Shown piece after piece: positions 1 to 7,705 of a DNA stretch of 64,000 nt. The notes beneath the pieces were generated by a model. It had not been told where the DNA came from and did no database searches. It saw nothing but the letters and a program-made list of their open reading frames with translations. The DNA is from Labilithrix sp. (lineage in GTDB: Bacteria; Myxococcota_A; Polyangia; Polyangiales; Polyangiaceae). The stretch lies in contig JAHBWE010000014.1 in the NCBI GenBank assembly GCA_019637155.1, positions 186,001 through 250,000 on the forward strand, given 5' to 3'. The position numbers and the translations under genes are program-made. Position 1 is the stretch's first letter; the number at the start of each line of letters is the position of its first letter.

Positions 1-1
1 C

Positions 2-769
2 TTCGAGCCCCCACCCCACGTCACGCCGCGCGCCGCCCCACCGCCCGCCACGGCCTCAGACGCTTCGCCGCCGCATGTTGCGCCGCCGGGTGTTGCGCCG
101 CCGGATGCTGCGCCGCCGGGTGTTGCGCTGCCGCATGTTGCGCCGCCGCATGGCGCGCCGCGTCGCGCCGCAAGGTCGCCCCATGCTGCGCCGCCACAAG
201 AAGCGCCGTCCCACGTTGCCCCGGGCCATGCTGCGCCGCCACAAGGTTCGCCCCGTCATGCTGCGCCGGCACAAGGTCCGGCCCGACATGCTGCGCCGCC
301 GCAAGACCCATCGTCTCCTGCTCCGCCGTCGAAAGGAGCGTCCCGTCGCGCCGAGGCGTCTCCTCCGGCCGGAGCGTCCCGTCGCGCCGCGGCGTCTCCT
401 CCGGCCGGAGCGTCCCGTCGCGCCGAGGCGTCTCCTCCGGCCGGAGCGTCTCGTCGCGCCGAGGCGTCTCCTCCGGCCGGAGCGTCTCGTCGCGCCGCGG
501 CGTCTCCTCCGGCCGGAGCGTCTCGTCGCGCCGCGGCGTCTCCTCCGGCCGGAGCGTCTCGTCGCGCCGCGGCATCGCCTCACGGTGCGGCGCCGCATGG
601 TGCGCCGCCGCAAGCTTTGGCGGAGTCGGAGTCGGAGTCGGAGTCGAGCGTCGAGACTCAGGTGCAGCAGCTCCGCGAGCAGATCGAGGCGCTGAAGCAG
701 GCGCTCGTCCCGCCCCCCTCGACAAAGCGTCCTCGCCGCCCAAAGCCCAAACCCGCGAAGAAGCGCTAA
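2..769 (+). CDS. C-terminal part of a Pro/Ala-rich repeat protein at the PHA locus
   Basis: The reading frame is open from the left edge and stops at 767-769, so the N-terminus lies outside the window. The visible 255 residues are almost entirely low complexity. First comes a His/Ala/Pro-rich part with repeated HVAPP, HAAPP and GVAPP blocks. About seven 12-residue units of the type ASPPAGASRRAE follow, then a short ESESES stretch. A heptad-like helix (VQQLREQIEALKQAL) and a basic tail ending PKPAKKR close the protein. A long disordered tail with a terminal coiled coil and basic end is seen in PHA granule-associated proteins and in some PhaR-type PHA regulators, and the next genes are a phasin-like protein and a PHA synthase. 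That assignment is inferred from position; no diagnostic domain is visible in this fragment. Opposite-strand frames across it are long only because the repeat lacks stops. Confidence 0.6.
   Translation, partial: FEPPPHVTPRAAPPPATASDASPPHVAPPGVAPPDAAPPGVALPHVAPPHGAPRRAARSPHAAPPQEAPSHVAPGHAAPPQGSPRHAAPAQGPARHAAPPQDPSSPAPPSKGASRRAEASPPAGASRRAAASPPAGASRRAEASPPAGASRRAEASPPAGASRRAAASPPAGASRRAAASPPAGASRRAAASPHGAAPHGAPPQALAESESESESSVETQVQQLREQIEALKQALVPPPSTKRPRRPKPKPAKKR
336..587 (+). repeat. 36-bp in-frame tandem repeat, about seven copies
   Basis: The block gagcgtc(c/t)cgtcgcgcc recurs at 336, 372, 408, 444, 480, 516 and 552, an exact 36-bp period. Each copy encodes ASRRA(E/A)ASPPAG. Copies differ at two or three positions only (gag/gcg for Glu/Ala and a silent c/t), so the array is recent or kept homogeneous. 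Copy-number change would lengthen the protein without shifting the frame. Confidence 0.9.
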
Positions 770-770
770 C

Positions 771-810
771 ACGCGCTAGCACGCGCTAGCACGCGCTAGC
801 ACGCGCTAGC
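771..810. repeat. 10-bp tandem repeat, four copies, just after a stop codon
   Basis: Four identical copies of acgcgctagc occupy 771-780, 781-790, 791-800 and 801-810. The end of the preceding gene (gcgctaac at 763-770) is a near copy of the unit, so the array probably grew from the stop-codon region. Each copy contains the 6-bp palindrome GCTAGC. No gene lies between 770 and 1069. Confidence 0.9.
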
Positions 811-895
811 ACCCAACGAATCGCCATCGAACGCGATCGTGGGCGCGGGATGCGGGGCCGGCGGGCTTGCGCGAGTCGGGAGATCGCATGCCGTC

Positions 896-1047
896 GATGT
901 TGCGGTGCAGCGTGGGACGAGAAATGGCGCGGGAAAGTCGCGTGAAGGACGGCGCCCTGGTTCTGCTTGATGTTGCGATGCAACAAAATGGGTTGACGGA
1001 CACGCGGGCCCTCCTTAGGGTTGGGGCTCGATGGTGCGGCGCAACAT
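896..1047. promoter_or_regulatory. Three TGC-N3-GCA dyads upstream of the phasin-like gene (candidate PhaR-type operators)
   Basis: A perfect dyad TGTTGC-GAT-GCAACA lies at 971-985. Imperfect versions lie at 898-912 (TGTTGC-GGT-GCAGCG) and 1031-1047 (ATGGTGC-GGC-GCAACAT). They are 60-75 bp apart and the last ends 22 bp before the phasin start. PhaR repressors of PHA genes are known to bind TGC-rich dyads of this type ahead of phasin genes. Assigning these sites to PhaR is inference. Confidence 0.6.
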
Positions 1048-1069
1048 TGGGCGTCGCCGGGAGGATGCG

Positions 1070-1363
1070 ATGGAGCTCAAGGACCTGAATCCGTTCACGC
1101 AGATGGGGAAGATGATGGAGACCTGGACGAAGATGGCAGAGGACTCGGCGTCCCGCGCGTCGGCGTTCTGGGCCGAGATGGAGAAGGCGGACTCGCAGCG
1201 TGTCGAGCGCGCCTCGGCCGCGATCGACGAGGTCGCGAGGCTGCAGAAGGAGTCGCTCGCGTATGGCGCGCGCGTCGGCGCGGAGATGCGGAAGCTCTCG
1301 GTCGACGCGATGAAGCAGGTCACGTCGCTCGTGACGAAGTCGGCGCCGGCCGCGTCGGCCTGA
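1070..1363 (+). CDS. Phasin-like small protein
   Basis: A 97-residue, largely helical protein without signal peptide or membrane segment. It starts MELKDLNPFTQMGKMMETW, continues with a long amphipathic helical region (about residues 15-85) containing AAIDEVARLQKES, and ends in an Ala/Ser-rich tail. Size, composition and position directly before a PHA synthase fit a phasin, a protein that coats PHA granules and controls their size and number. The ATG at 1070 is preferred over the upstream in-frame one at 1031, because a ggagg-like ribosome site lies at 1060-1064 and the upstream ATG falls inside a dyad. Only the predicted helicity supports phasin membership; no exact family motif was seen. 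An alternative is a PhaE-like synthase subunit, but the protein is much shorter than PhaE. Confidence 0.65.
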   Translation: MELKDLNPFTQMGKMMETWTKMAEDSASRASAFWAEMEKADSQRVERASAAIDEVARLQKESLAYGARVGAEMRKLSVDAMKQVTSLVTKSAPAASA

Positions 1364-1414
1364 GTTCGCGCTCGAGACGCTGGAACCGAACCAAAACCTG
1401 ATCGGAGCTGCGCC

Positions 1415-2431
1415 ATGTTCGAGATGCTCGAAGCGAAGATCGCACCGACGCCCAAGGACACGATCTACCGGGAGGGGAAGGGAAGCATCTACCGCTTCCG
1501 CGGCGGTAAGCCGGGGGCGGGGACGCACGTCCCCGTCCTCCTCGTTCCCTCGATGATCAACCGCTGGTACGTCCTCGATCTGCGCGAGGGCGCGAGCGTG
1601 GCGACGGCCGTGAGCGCCGGCGCGCCGTGGGACACGTTCCTCTTCGACTGGGGCATCCCGGAGGACGAGGATCGGTACCTCTCGTGGGACGACGTCGTCG
1701 CGAAGCTCGATCGTGTCGTGAGACGCGTCTTGCGTGTGACCGGCGCGCGGGCCGTCTCGATCGTCGGGTATTGCATGGGCGCGACGCTCAGCAGCATCTA
1801 CACCGCGCTGCATCCCGAGCGCGTCGCGGCGCTCGTGAACCTCGCGGGGCCGATCGACTTCAGCCACGCGGGGCGCCTCGGCACGATGGTCGACAAGCGC
1901 TGGTTCGATCCCGAAGCGATGACCGCGCCGGGGAACCTCGGCGCGGCGCAGATGCAGAGCGGCTTCACCGCGCTCGCGCCCACCGGCAGCATCTCGAAGT
2001 GGATCGGCTTCGCCGACAAGATGCACGATCCGCGGGCCGTCGGTGCGTTCGCGGCGCTCGACAAGTGGGCGGGAGACAACATCCCGTTCCCGGCCGCCGC
2101 GTACGTCACGTACATCAAGGAGCTCTACCAGGAGAACCGCCTCTTCAAGGGCGAGCACCGCGTCGCCGGCGCGGAGGTCGATCTGCGTCGCATCACGTGC
2201 CCCGTGATGTCCATCGTCGCCGACCGCGACGCGATCTGTCCGCCCGCCGCAGCGACGGCGCTGAACGACAAGTCGTCGAGCACGGTGAAAGACGTCATGT
2301 CGATCCCGGGCGGTCACGTCGGCGCCGTCGTCGGCAGCCGCGCCGCGAAGGAGCTCTATCCACGCCTCCGCGCATGGCTCGACAAGCACGGCACCATCGC
2401 ACGCACGCGGCAGCCGGAGAGCCGACTGTAG
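1415..2431 (+). CDS. phaC: Poly(3-hydroxyalkanoate) synthase, class III-like PhaC subunit
   Basis: PhaC polymerises (R)-3-hydroxyacyl-CoA into PHA on the granule surface. The 338-residue protein has the alpha/beta-hydrolase fold and a lipase-like box G-Y-C-M-G in which the nucleophile is Cys120, the hallmark of PHA synthases. Asp272 (VADRDAIC) and His301 (PGGHVG) fit the rest of the Cys-Asp-His triad. At about 340 residues it matches class III PhaC (about 350) rather than class I (about 590). Class III enzymes normally need a PhaE partner. No PhaE is recognised nearby, and the phasin-like protein or the repeat protein upstream may take that place. A cggag ribosome site precedes the ATG. The reductase gene downstream supports a PHA operon. 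Confidence 0.88.
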   Translation: MFEMLEAKIAPTPKDTIYREGKGSIYRFRGGKPGAGTHVPVLLVPSMINRWYVLDLREGASVATAVSAGAPWDTFLFDWGIPEDEDRYLSWDDVVAKLDRVVRRVLRVTGARAVSIVGYCMGATLSSIYTALHPERVAALVNLAGPIDFSHAGRLGTMVDKRWFDPEAMTAPGNLGAAQMQSGFTALAPTGSISKWIGFADKMHDPRAVGAFAALDKWAGDNIPFPAAAYVTYIKELYQENRLFKGEHRVAGAEVDLRRITCPVMSIVADRDAICPPAAATALNDKSSSTVKDVMSIPGGHVGAVVGSRAAKELYPRLRAWLDKHGTIARTRQPESRL

Positions 2432-2439
2432 AACGGCAG

Positions 2440-2765
2440 AGCGGAGTCGGCAGAAGAAGGAAGCGGAAGGCGGGGGCCCGAAGCGGAAGCGGCGCCGAAG
2501 CGGAAGGCGGGGGCCCGAAGCGAAAGCGGCGCCGAAGCGAAAGCGGCGCCGAAGCGGAAGCGGCGCCGAAGTGGAAGGCGGGGCCCGAAGCGAAAGCGGC
2601 GCCGACGAGGAAGCAGCGCCGAAGCGGAAGCGGCACCGAAGTGGAAGCGGTGCGCCGAAGCGGAAGCGGGCGAAGTCGGGGCGGAGCGGAAGCGGGGTAA
2701 GCCGAAACGGGGCGAAGCGGAAGTGGGAGCGAAGCGAGGCGGGGGCGGAAGCTGGGGGACGGACA
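2440..2765. repeat. Degenerate short tandem repeat between phaC and the reductase gene
   Basis: About 320 bp built from variants of cgaagcggaagcggcgc (17 bp), most regular at about 2516-2570, then shorter purine-rich gaagcggaag and gggcggagcgg variants. It is strongly strand-asymmetric (G/A-rich on the + strand). Frames through it are open but wholly low complexity and have no credible start, so I treat it as a non-coding spacer within the operon. Confidence 0.75.
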
Positions 2766-2803
2766 TGCTGGAACTGAAGCTTGGAATCTGAGGAGAGAAC
2801 GAC

Positions 2804-3550
2804 ATGAAGCTCGAAGAGCTGAAGATCATCGTTACGGGTGCGGCCTCTGGTATGGGCGCGCACTTTGCGAAACAGCTGCATGCCGCGGGCGCGAAGGTCG
2901 CGGCCGGCGACGTCAACGAGGCGCTCCTCGCCGAGCTCCCTGCGGGCATCGCGCGGCGGAAGCTCGATGTCTCGAAAGAAGACGAGGTCGTGTCCTTCGT
3001 CGACTGGGCGCACAAGGAGCTCGGCGGGCTCAACGCGCTCGTCAACAACGCGGGCATCATTCGCGATGGTCTCCTCGTGAAGCAGGACCGCGAGACGAAG
3101 GCGATCAAGCGGTTCTCCGCCGACGACTTCAACGCCGTCATCAACGTCAACCTCTTCGGCGCGACGATGATGGTTCGTGAGGTCGCGGCGAAGATGGCCG
3201 AGACCGGCACGAAGCCGGGCGTCATCGTGAACATGTCGTCGATCTCGCGGCACGGCAACCGCGGCCAGTCGAACTACGTGGCCGCGAAGGCCGCCCTCGT
3301 CGCCAACACCGTGACGTGGGCGCGTGAGTTCGCTCCGTTCGGCATTCGCGTCACCGCGATCGCTCCGGGCATGGTCGAGACGCCGATGACGAAGGGCATG
3401 AACCAGAAGGCGCGCGACGCCGTCGTCGCGACGATCCCGGTCGGTCGTATCGGCACCGTCGACGACCTCTGGACTGCAGTGAAGTTCGCGCTCGAGTGCG
3501 ACTACTTCAACGCGCGCACCGTCGACGTCGACGGCGGCGGCTCCTTCTGA
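2804..3550 (+). CDS. phaB: SDR oxidoreductase, PhaB/FabG-like acetoacetyl-CoA reductase
   Basis: A 248-residue short-chain dehydrogenase. The nucleotide-binding motif TGAASGMG is at residues 11-18, NNAG at 81-84, the catalytic Ser near 145 (NMSS) and the YxxxK pair at Tyr158/Lys162. The C-terminal DVDGGGSF is typical of FabG/PhaB enzymes. Placed after phaC, the likely job is reducing 3-oxoacyl-CoA to the (R)-3-hydroxyacyl-CoA monomer. SDR substrate choice cannot be read from sequence alone, so a more general 3-oxoacyl reductase or hydroxyacyl-CoA dehydrogenase remains possible. An excellent ribosome site (gaggagag) precedes the ATG. Confidence 0.75.
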   Translation: MKLEELKIIVTGAASGMGAHFAKQLHAAGAKVAAGDVNEALLAELPAGIARRKLDVSKEDEVVSFVDWAHKELGGLNALVNNAGIIRDGLLVKQDRETKAIKRFSADDFNAVINVNLFGATMMVREVAAKMAETGTKPGVIVNMSSISRHGNRGQSNYVAAKAALVANTVTWAREFAPFGIRVTAIAPGMVETPMTKGMNQKARDAVVATIPVGRIGTVDDLWTAVKFALECDYFNARTVDVDGGGSF

Positions 3551-4015
3551 CCCACGCACAGGAGAAACGGCAGTCGACGCCGTCGAGGGAAGGGCGAGCG
3601 CGTTGTCGGGGAAACGGCAGGCTGAGCCGTCGGGGGGAAGGGCCGGCAGCACCGTTGCGGGAACGGCCAGCGGCGACGTTGGGGAGGGGCCGGCGGCGCC
3701 GTTGAGGGAATGGCCGTCGCCGTCGCCGTCGCGGGAACGGCCGGCGGCGCCGTCGCGGGAACGGCCGGCGGTGCTGCCGAGGGCGCATTCGCGTGGGCGT
3801 CGGCGCTCTCGCGGTGAAGCGGTCGTCGTGAGTCGTGCGCTCGCGATGGCGGCGCTCGAGGTGGTGGGGGCGATCGTCGCCGTTGCTGCGTTCGCCGGGC
3901 TCGCGGTCGCGCCCGAAGATGAGCGAGGGCGAGCGCGCGACGAAGGGGGGCGTGTCGAGGGGGACGCGGCGACGCGTGGACGGAGTCGGCGCGGGGGCGG
4001 TGGTACGCTCGATGT
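3551..4015. other. Low-complexity spacer, no gene supported
   Basis: From 3590 to about 3790 the DNA consists of imperfect repeats of gggaacggcc(g)gcggcgccg. The remainder is GC-rich with long open frames on both strands but no recognisable protein. The + frame 3603-4019 contains one hydrophobic stretch (about residues 80-105) between Arg/Gly-rich repeats; I could not support it as a gene. Confidence 0.6.
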
Positions 4016-4168
4016 GTGAGCGGTGATGAACCGAAGGTCGAGGACGGGGACGAGTCGCTCGTCGCGTTCTTTCGTTCGCTGAGCGCGGCTGCGCGGCGCG
4101 AGTACGAGTTGCTCGCGGAGCGCGATCGGCGCTTCGGCGAAGACGTCGCTGCGGAGCAGCGTTCGTGA
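4016..4168 (+). CDS. Small acidic/helical protein, possible antitoxin partner of the Doc-like gene
   Basis: A 50-residue frame with a GTG start (VSGDEPKVEDGDESL) and a charged helical C-terminal half (AAARREYELLAERDRRFG). It ends 7 bp before the GTG of the Doc-like gene, the spacing expected of a toxin-antitoxin pair. No ribosome site stands out and no antitoxin DNA-binding motif is seen. The call rests on spacing and size alone. Confidence 0.45.
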   Translation: MSGDEPKVEDGDESLVAFFRSLSAAARREYELLAERDRRFGEDVAAEQRS

Positions 4169-4175
4169 GGACGCC

Positions 4176-4547
4176 GTGAGTTGGGTCGCCGACGCGGCGA
4201 CGCTGGCGCGGGCGTGCGCGCGCATCGCGCCGGAGCTCGGGCTCGACGCGAAGGCGAGCGAGACCGCGCTGCGCATCGCGATGCGTGAAGCCGATCACCT
4301 CGCCGACGACGTCTACGACGTACCCGGCGCCGTGCTCTTTGCGCTGGGGCGTACGCCACGATGCTTCGCCGCGTTCCGCACGATGAGCGTCCTCGTCACG
4401 CAGTGGCAAGCGAAGAGCCTCGGGTTCAAGCTCGACGCCACGCCGCTGGAGCTCGCCAGCATCCTCGCGCGCGTCGCTCGCGGCGACGCCGACTACGCGG
4501 AGGTCCGCGCATGGGCCGCCGACCGGCTCTTTCCGTTCGGAGGGTGA
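4176..4547 (+). CDS. Doc/Fic-fold-like protein lacking the catalytic motif
   Basis: A 123-residue protein with a GTG start. Its C-terminal half follows the Doc (death-on-curing) pattern: a helix ending in RTM followed by about 14 residues, then GFKLDATPLELASILARV, ARGDADYAEVRAWAADRL. This resembles the Doc segment after its active-site motif. Where Doc has HxFx(D)GNKRT, this protein has roughly RTPRCFAAFRT, so the catalytic His, Phe and Gly-Asn are missing and Fic-type AMP/phosphate transfer is not expected. The resemblance is my reading by eye and needs a profile comparison. A 50-residue frame precedes it closely. Confidence 0.5.
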   Translation: MSWVADAATLARACARIAPELGLDAKASETALRIAMREADHLADDVYDVPGAVLFALGRTPRCFAAFRTMSVLVTQWQAKSLGFKLDATPLELASILARVARGDADYAEVRAWAADRLFPFGG

Positions 4548-4811
4548 CGGATCGGAGGGGGACGGAGGGTGATGGAGATGACAGAGCGCTCTTCCGGAAA
4601 TGGAGCGGAGTCGGATAGCTCGCGGCTGCCCGTTTCATTTTTTTCGAGCGGCGCGCTGCGGGGCATCGGAGCACCTGGGGCAGCGGATCTGGTTGATACC
4701 GCGCAAGGAATGCGCTGCGTCGAAGTCATGACGCGGATGGATCCTGATTAGTCCATGAGTTTTAGGCATTTACAGGCTTGACGGGGTGAGGTCTCCTGTC
4801 AGCATATACAT

Positions 4812-5558
4812 ATGCGCTTCGCACCTACATCGGCTCTCTGGTCGGCTGCGGTCATCGCCCTCGCGCTCGTGGGCTGCGCGACGGACAACGGCGACGTCGA
4901 CGACGATGATCCGGCCGCCGTGCCCGCGACGAACGACGCGACCGGCGCAGGTGAGAAGAAGAGCGAAGAGGCGCGGAAGCCCGGCTCTCGCCCCGACTTC
5001 GACCCGCAGTTCGAGCAGGGGACGCCCGACGACGAAGAGGCGGACGATCCGTCGAAGGATCCGACCCCGCCCGGCGGCGCGGACCAGTGCATCGACACCG
5101 ACGATCCCGGCTCGTCGCCGAACCTCGCGAAGAAGCTCCCCGACACCGACGACTGCAACCAGGACATCCTGTCGGTGAGCGGTGTGATGAACGGCGGCGT
5201 CGACGTCGACTGGTACTCGCTCTCCGCGACCGATCGCGGCATCTCGTTCGATCACCCGGTCGGCTGCAAGCTCGACACGACGTTCGAGACGAAGACGGCC
5301 GGCACCGAGCTCTGCGTCTTCGCGCGCTGCAAGAACTCCACGGACAACGCCGTCAGCGGCTGCGCCGCCGGCACGCCGACGACGGCCGAGAACGGCCTCA
5401 AGGGCTGCTGCGGCGCCGCGCCCGGCAACGGCAAGGCCATCCCGCAGTGGGACTGCGCCGGCTTCACCGACAACGACTCCGCCGACTTCTTCCTCCGCGT
5501 GAGGCAGACGAACAACGGCGAGAAGTGCCTCCCGTACAAGATCGAATACCGCTACTGA
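4812..5558 (+). CDS. Lipoprotein with acidic linker and Cys-rich C-terminal domain
   Basis: A 248-residue protein with a lipoprotein signal (ALALVGC, lipid-attachment Cys about 22). A strongly acidic, Pro-rich linker (about 23-90) follows, then a globular part with about ten cysteines, including a CC pair. The segment DDCNQDILSVSGVMNGGVDVDWYSLSA resembles bacterial pre-peptidase C-terminal (PPC-like) beta domains (pieces only; family unproven). It is probably anchored to the outer membrane. The upstream 70 bp are unusually AT-rich, with TTGACG at 4778 and TATACA at 4805, but the spacing is not a good sigma-70 fit. No function is known. Confidence 0.75.
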   Translation: MRFAPTSALWSAAVIALALVGCATDNGDVDDDDPAAVPATNDATGAGEKKSEEARKPGSRPDFDPQFEQGTPDDEEADDPSKDPTPPGGADQCIDTDDPGSSPNLAKKLPDTDDCNQDILSVSGVMNGGVDVDWYSLSATDRGISFDHPVGCKLDTTFETKTAGTELCVFARCKNSTDNAVSGCAAGTPTTAENGLKGCCGAAPGNGKAIPQWDCAGFTDNDSADFFLRVRQTNNGEKCLPYKIEYRY

Positions 5559-5584
5559 TCGCGCGGGCGCCGCGCGTCCTATCG

Positions 5585-6253
5585 TCAAGGACGACGGGTC
5601 GGGACCGGGAGCGGAGTGCCGGCGCGGACGCTCTGCGCGATCGCGGCGCCGAAGTCCTTCTCGGCGCGGTCGCAGGCGACCTTGTCGCTCGCGCATGCCT
5701 TCTCGAGCGCGTCGCGCGTCGACTTGACCTTCGGCGTCGTCAGGAGCGCGCGCTTCGTCGCTTCCTCGAGGCGCGTCCACGGCATCTTCGCGGCGGGCTT
5801 CGGCTGCGGTGGGCGCCTCAGCGTGAGCTCGCCTTCCAGCACCGACACGCACGAGCCGTCCCAGCGAAGGACGTCGAAGCTCGTGTTGCCGCTCATCACG
5901 ACGCCGCCCGCGCTCGGCGCCGAGTGGCGCGAGAGGACGATGACCTCCTCGTCGAACGCGAGCTGCGTTCGGCTCGTGAAGCCGCCCGACGCGTTCCACG
6001 CCTCGACGTCGCCCGCGAGCCACACGCGCGTCCACGGCGTGCCCTTCGCGAACATCGTGAGCGCCATGTCGGGGTAGGGGACGGTGCACAGCTTCTTCAC
6101 GAAGGTGCCCGGCGGCAGGCACGTGTTCGTGCCCTTGATCGCCTGCTCGCCGACGCAGGTCGTCGGGATGGGCTCGGGCGGAGGCGTCTCTGCCGCAGCG
6201 CTCGAGACGATGCCCGCCACGAAGAGCCCTGCCAATGCGCCAATCCGCTTCAT
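5585..6253 (-). CDS. Secreted protein of unknown function
   Basis: A 222-residue protein with a classical signal peptide (MKRIGALAGLFVAGIVSSAAA, cleavage probably after AAA/AE). The mature part begins with a short Cys-containing segment (TTCVGEQAIKGTNTCLPPG), then a beta-rich region, a Pro-rich hinge (RRPPQPKPAAKM) and a C-terminal helical part with two cysteines (KACASDKVACDRAEKDFG). The start at 6253 is chosen because aagggg lies upstream and the longer frame begins ahead of the signal peptide. No family recognised. Confidence 0.75.
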   Translation of the reverse strand: MKRIGALAGLFVAGIVSSAAAETPPPEPIPTTCVGEQAIKGTNTCLPPGTFVKKLCTVPYPDMALTMFAKGTPWTRVWLAGDVEAWNASGGFTSRTQLAFDEEVIVLSRHSAPSAGGVVMSGNTSFDVLRWDGSCVSVLEGELTLRRPPQPKPAAKMPWTRLEEATKRALLTTPKVKSTRDALEKACASDKVACDRAEKDFGAAIAQSVRAGTPLPVPTRRP

Positions 6254-6394
6254 CCCTCGCCCCTTCCCCTGCAAGCTCGCCCCACCGACCACCGATCACC
6301 GACCCGTTCGTGTACCGTCCCTAGCGCCGATTTCTCCCCTGTCACGCGCCTTTTTCGACTTCCGCTCGGCGACTTGCATACGATCCGAGATCCC

Positions 6395-7273
6395 ATGGCA
6401 GCGCGCTCGATAGGCTCCGGCACGATTTCGTTCGGGTTGGTGTCCATTCCGTTCAAGCTCTTTACGGCCACCTCGGCGAAGTCCGTAAGCTTCAACATGC
6501 TGCACAAGCCGTGCGGCAGCCGGCTGAAGCAGCAGCTCGTCTGCCCGGTCGACAACGTCGTCGTCGAGCGCTCCGAGACGGTGCGCGGCTTCGAGCACAC
6601 CCGCGACCAGTACGTGACCTTCACCGACGAGGAGCTGAAGTCGATGGAGGCGGCGCGCACGGGCGTCCTCGACCTGCAGGAGTTCGTGCCGGCCGAGTCG
6701 GTCGACTACCTCTACATCGAAAAGACCTATTTCATCGGACCCGACAAAGGCGGCGATCGCGCGTATCGCCTCCTCGCCGAGGCGCTCGAGCGCAACAAGA
6801 AGCTCGGGGTCGGTCGCTTCGCGCAGCGCGGCAAGGACAACCTCGTCATCGTGCGGCCATACAAGAAGGGCCTCATCCTGCACGAGTGCTACTACGCCGA
6901 AGAGGTCCGCTCCTTCGAGGACATCGACACCGGCGCGACCTTCGAGTTCAAGCCGATGGAGCTCGATCTCGCGGACAAGCTGATCGAGCAGCTGCAGCAG
7001 GAGAAGTTCGACCCGAGCCACTTCAAGGACGAGTGGGCGGAGAAGGTCATGGCCGCGGTCCAGCAGAAGGTCGCGGGCGAAGAGGTCACCGCCGCGCCCG
7101 AGGCGCCGAAGGCGCAGATCATCGATCTGCTCGAGGCGCTCAAGCGCTCCGTCGCCGCGGCGAACACGACGAAGCCCTCCGACATCGAGGCCGCGCCGCC
7201 GGTGAAGCCGCCGAAGAAGGCGGAGCTCCGCGAAGAGGCGGCCGCGCCGAAGAAGCGGGCGGCGAAGAGGTAG
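6395..7273 (+). CDS. ku: Ku-family DNA end-binding protein (non-homologous end joining)
   Basis: Bacterial Ku forms a homodimeric ring on DNA double-strand ends and recruits LigD. The 292-residue protein begins with the conserved Ku core (AARSIGSGTISFGLVSIPFK), continues with YIEKTYFIGPDKGG and KDNLVIVRPYKKGLILHECYY, and has the usual length. The last 40 residues are a Lys/Pro/Ala-rich tail (PVKPPKKAELREE..KKRAAKR), an extension that in other Ku proteins aids DNA binding and LigD contact. No LigD is found in the window. The ATG at 6395 gives the canonical N-terminus; the longer frame upstream is antisense to the secreted-protein gene. Confidence 0.95.
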   Translation: MAARSIGSGTISFGLVSIPFKLFTATSAKSVSFNMLHKPCGSRLKQQLVCPVDNVVVERSETVRGFEHTRDQYVTFTDEELKSMEAARTGVLDLQEFVPAESVDYLYIEKTYFIGPDKGGDRAYRLLAEALERNKKLGVGRFAQRGKDNLVIVRPYKKGLILHECYYAEEVRSFEDIDTGATFEFKPMELDLADKLIEQLQQEKFDPSHFKDEWAEKVMAAVQQKVAGEEVTAAPEAPKAQIIDLLEALKRSVAAANTTKPSDIEAAPPVKPPKKAELREEAAAPKKRAAKR

Positions 7274-7312
7274 CCGCCTCAGTTGCACGCGCACACGAAC
7301 GAACCCACGACC

Positions 7313-7591
7313 ATGAGCGAGCTCACCGACGAGGACATCGCGCGCATCGTGGCGGCGCGTCGCCGTGCGCGCGGTCTCCGTGCCGCCGCGCGTCGTGCGC
7401 TCGGCCTCGCGCGCCGGTACCGCGAAGAAGAGGGACCGCGCGGCGCCCGCGAGACCGCATGCGTGCGGCAGGCGCTCACCTGGCGCAGCGCCGCCCGCGA
7501 GCTCCTCTCCCCAACCGCCACCGCGCGCCCCGGCATCGCCCGCGCGAGCGCGCCGCCCGCTTCGGGAGACGAAGCGCGCAAGTCGGGATGA
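7313..7591 (+). CDS. Hypothetical Arg-rich small protein
   Basis: A 92-residue frame starting MSELTDEDIARIVAARRRARG with a helical, basic, Arg/Ala-rich body and a low-complexity end. There is no clear ribosome site and the C-terminal third overlaps a repeat. The first 20 residues look protein-like (acidic then basic helix); the rest could be chance. Moderate doubt that it is expressed. Confidence 0.35.
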   Translation: MSELTDEDIARIVAARRRARGLRAAARRALGLARRYREEEGPRGARETACVRQALTWRSAARELLSPTATARPGIARASAPPASGDEARKSG

Positions 7592-7690
7592 GCGGGACGA
7601 CGACGACGCGCGCAAGTTCGGTTGAGCCGCGCATCTGACGATGCGCGCGAGTTAGGTTGAGGGCGCGGGCGCGCGCGAGTCAGCGTGAGC
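7574..7690. repeat. Four imperfect copies of a GCGCGC-AGT-GGTTGAG element
   Basis: Related blocks gcgcgc(a/g)agt(t)(c/a)gg(a/t)tgag start at 7574, 7608, 7643 and 7671. The first contains the stop codon of the small frame 7313-7591, the last reaches into the spacer before the EVE gene. They are direct repeats with 28-35 bp spacing and no hairpin potential beyond GCGCGC. Confidence 0.6.
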
Positions 7691-7705
7691 GTGGGCGGAG
7701 TGGTG

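Noticed and set aside
3603-4019. Plus-strand frame with one hydrophobic segment
   Set aside because: The rest is Arg/Gly/Pro repeat translation, there is no ribosome site and no homology pattern; kept as low-complexity spacer.
806-4276. A 1156-codon minus-strand frame
   Set aside because: It lies over phaC, the reductase and repeats, has Arg/Ala/Pro-rich composition and no recognisable domain; it is open because the GC-rich plus genes avoid stops in that frame.
4569-4751. 60-codon plus-strand frame before the lipoprotein gene
   Set aside because: No ribosome site or protein-like pattern; the region is more AT-rich and looks like an upstream control region.
7283-7312. Earlier ATG (7283) for the small Arg-rich gene
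   Set aside because: The ten extra residues are not protein-like, and neither start has a ribosome site; 7313 gives a typical acidic N-terminus.
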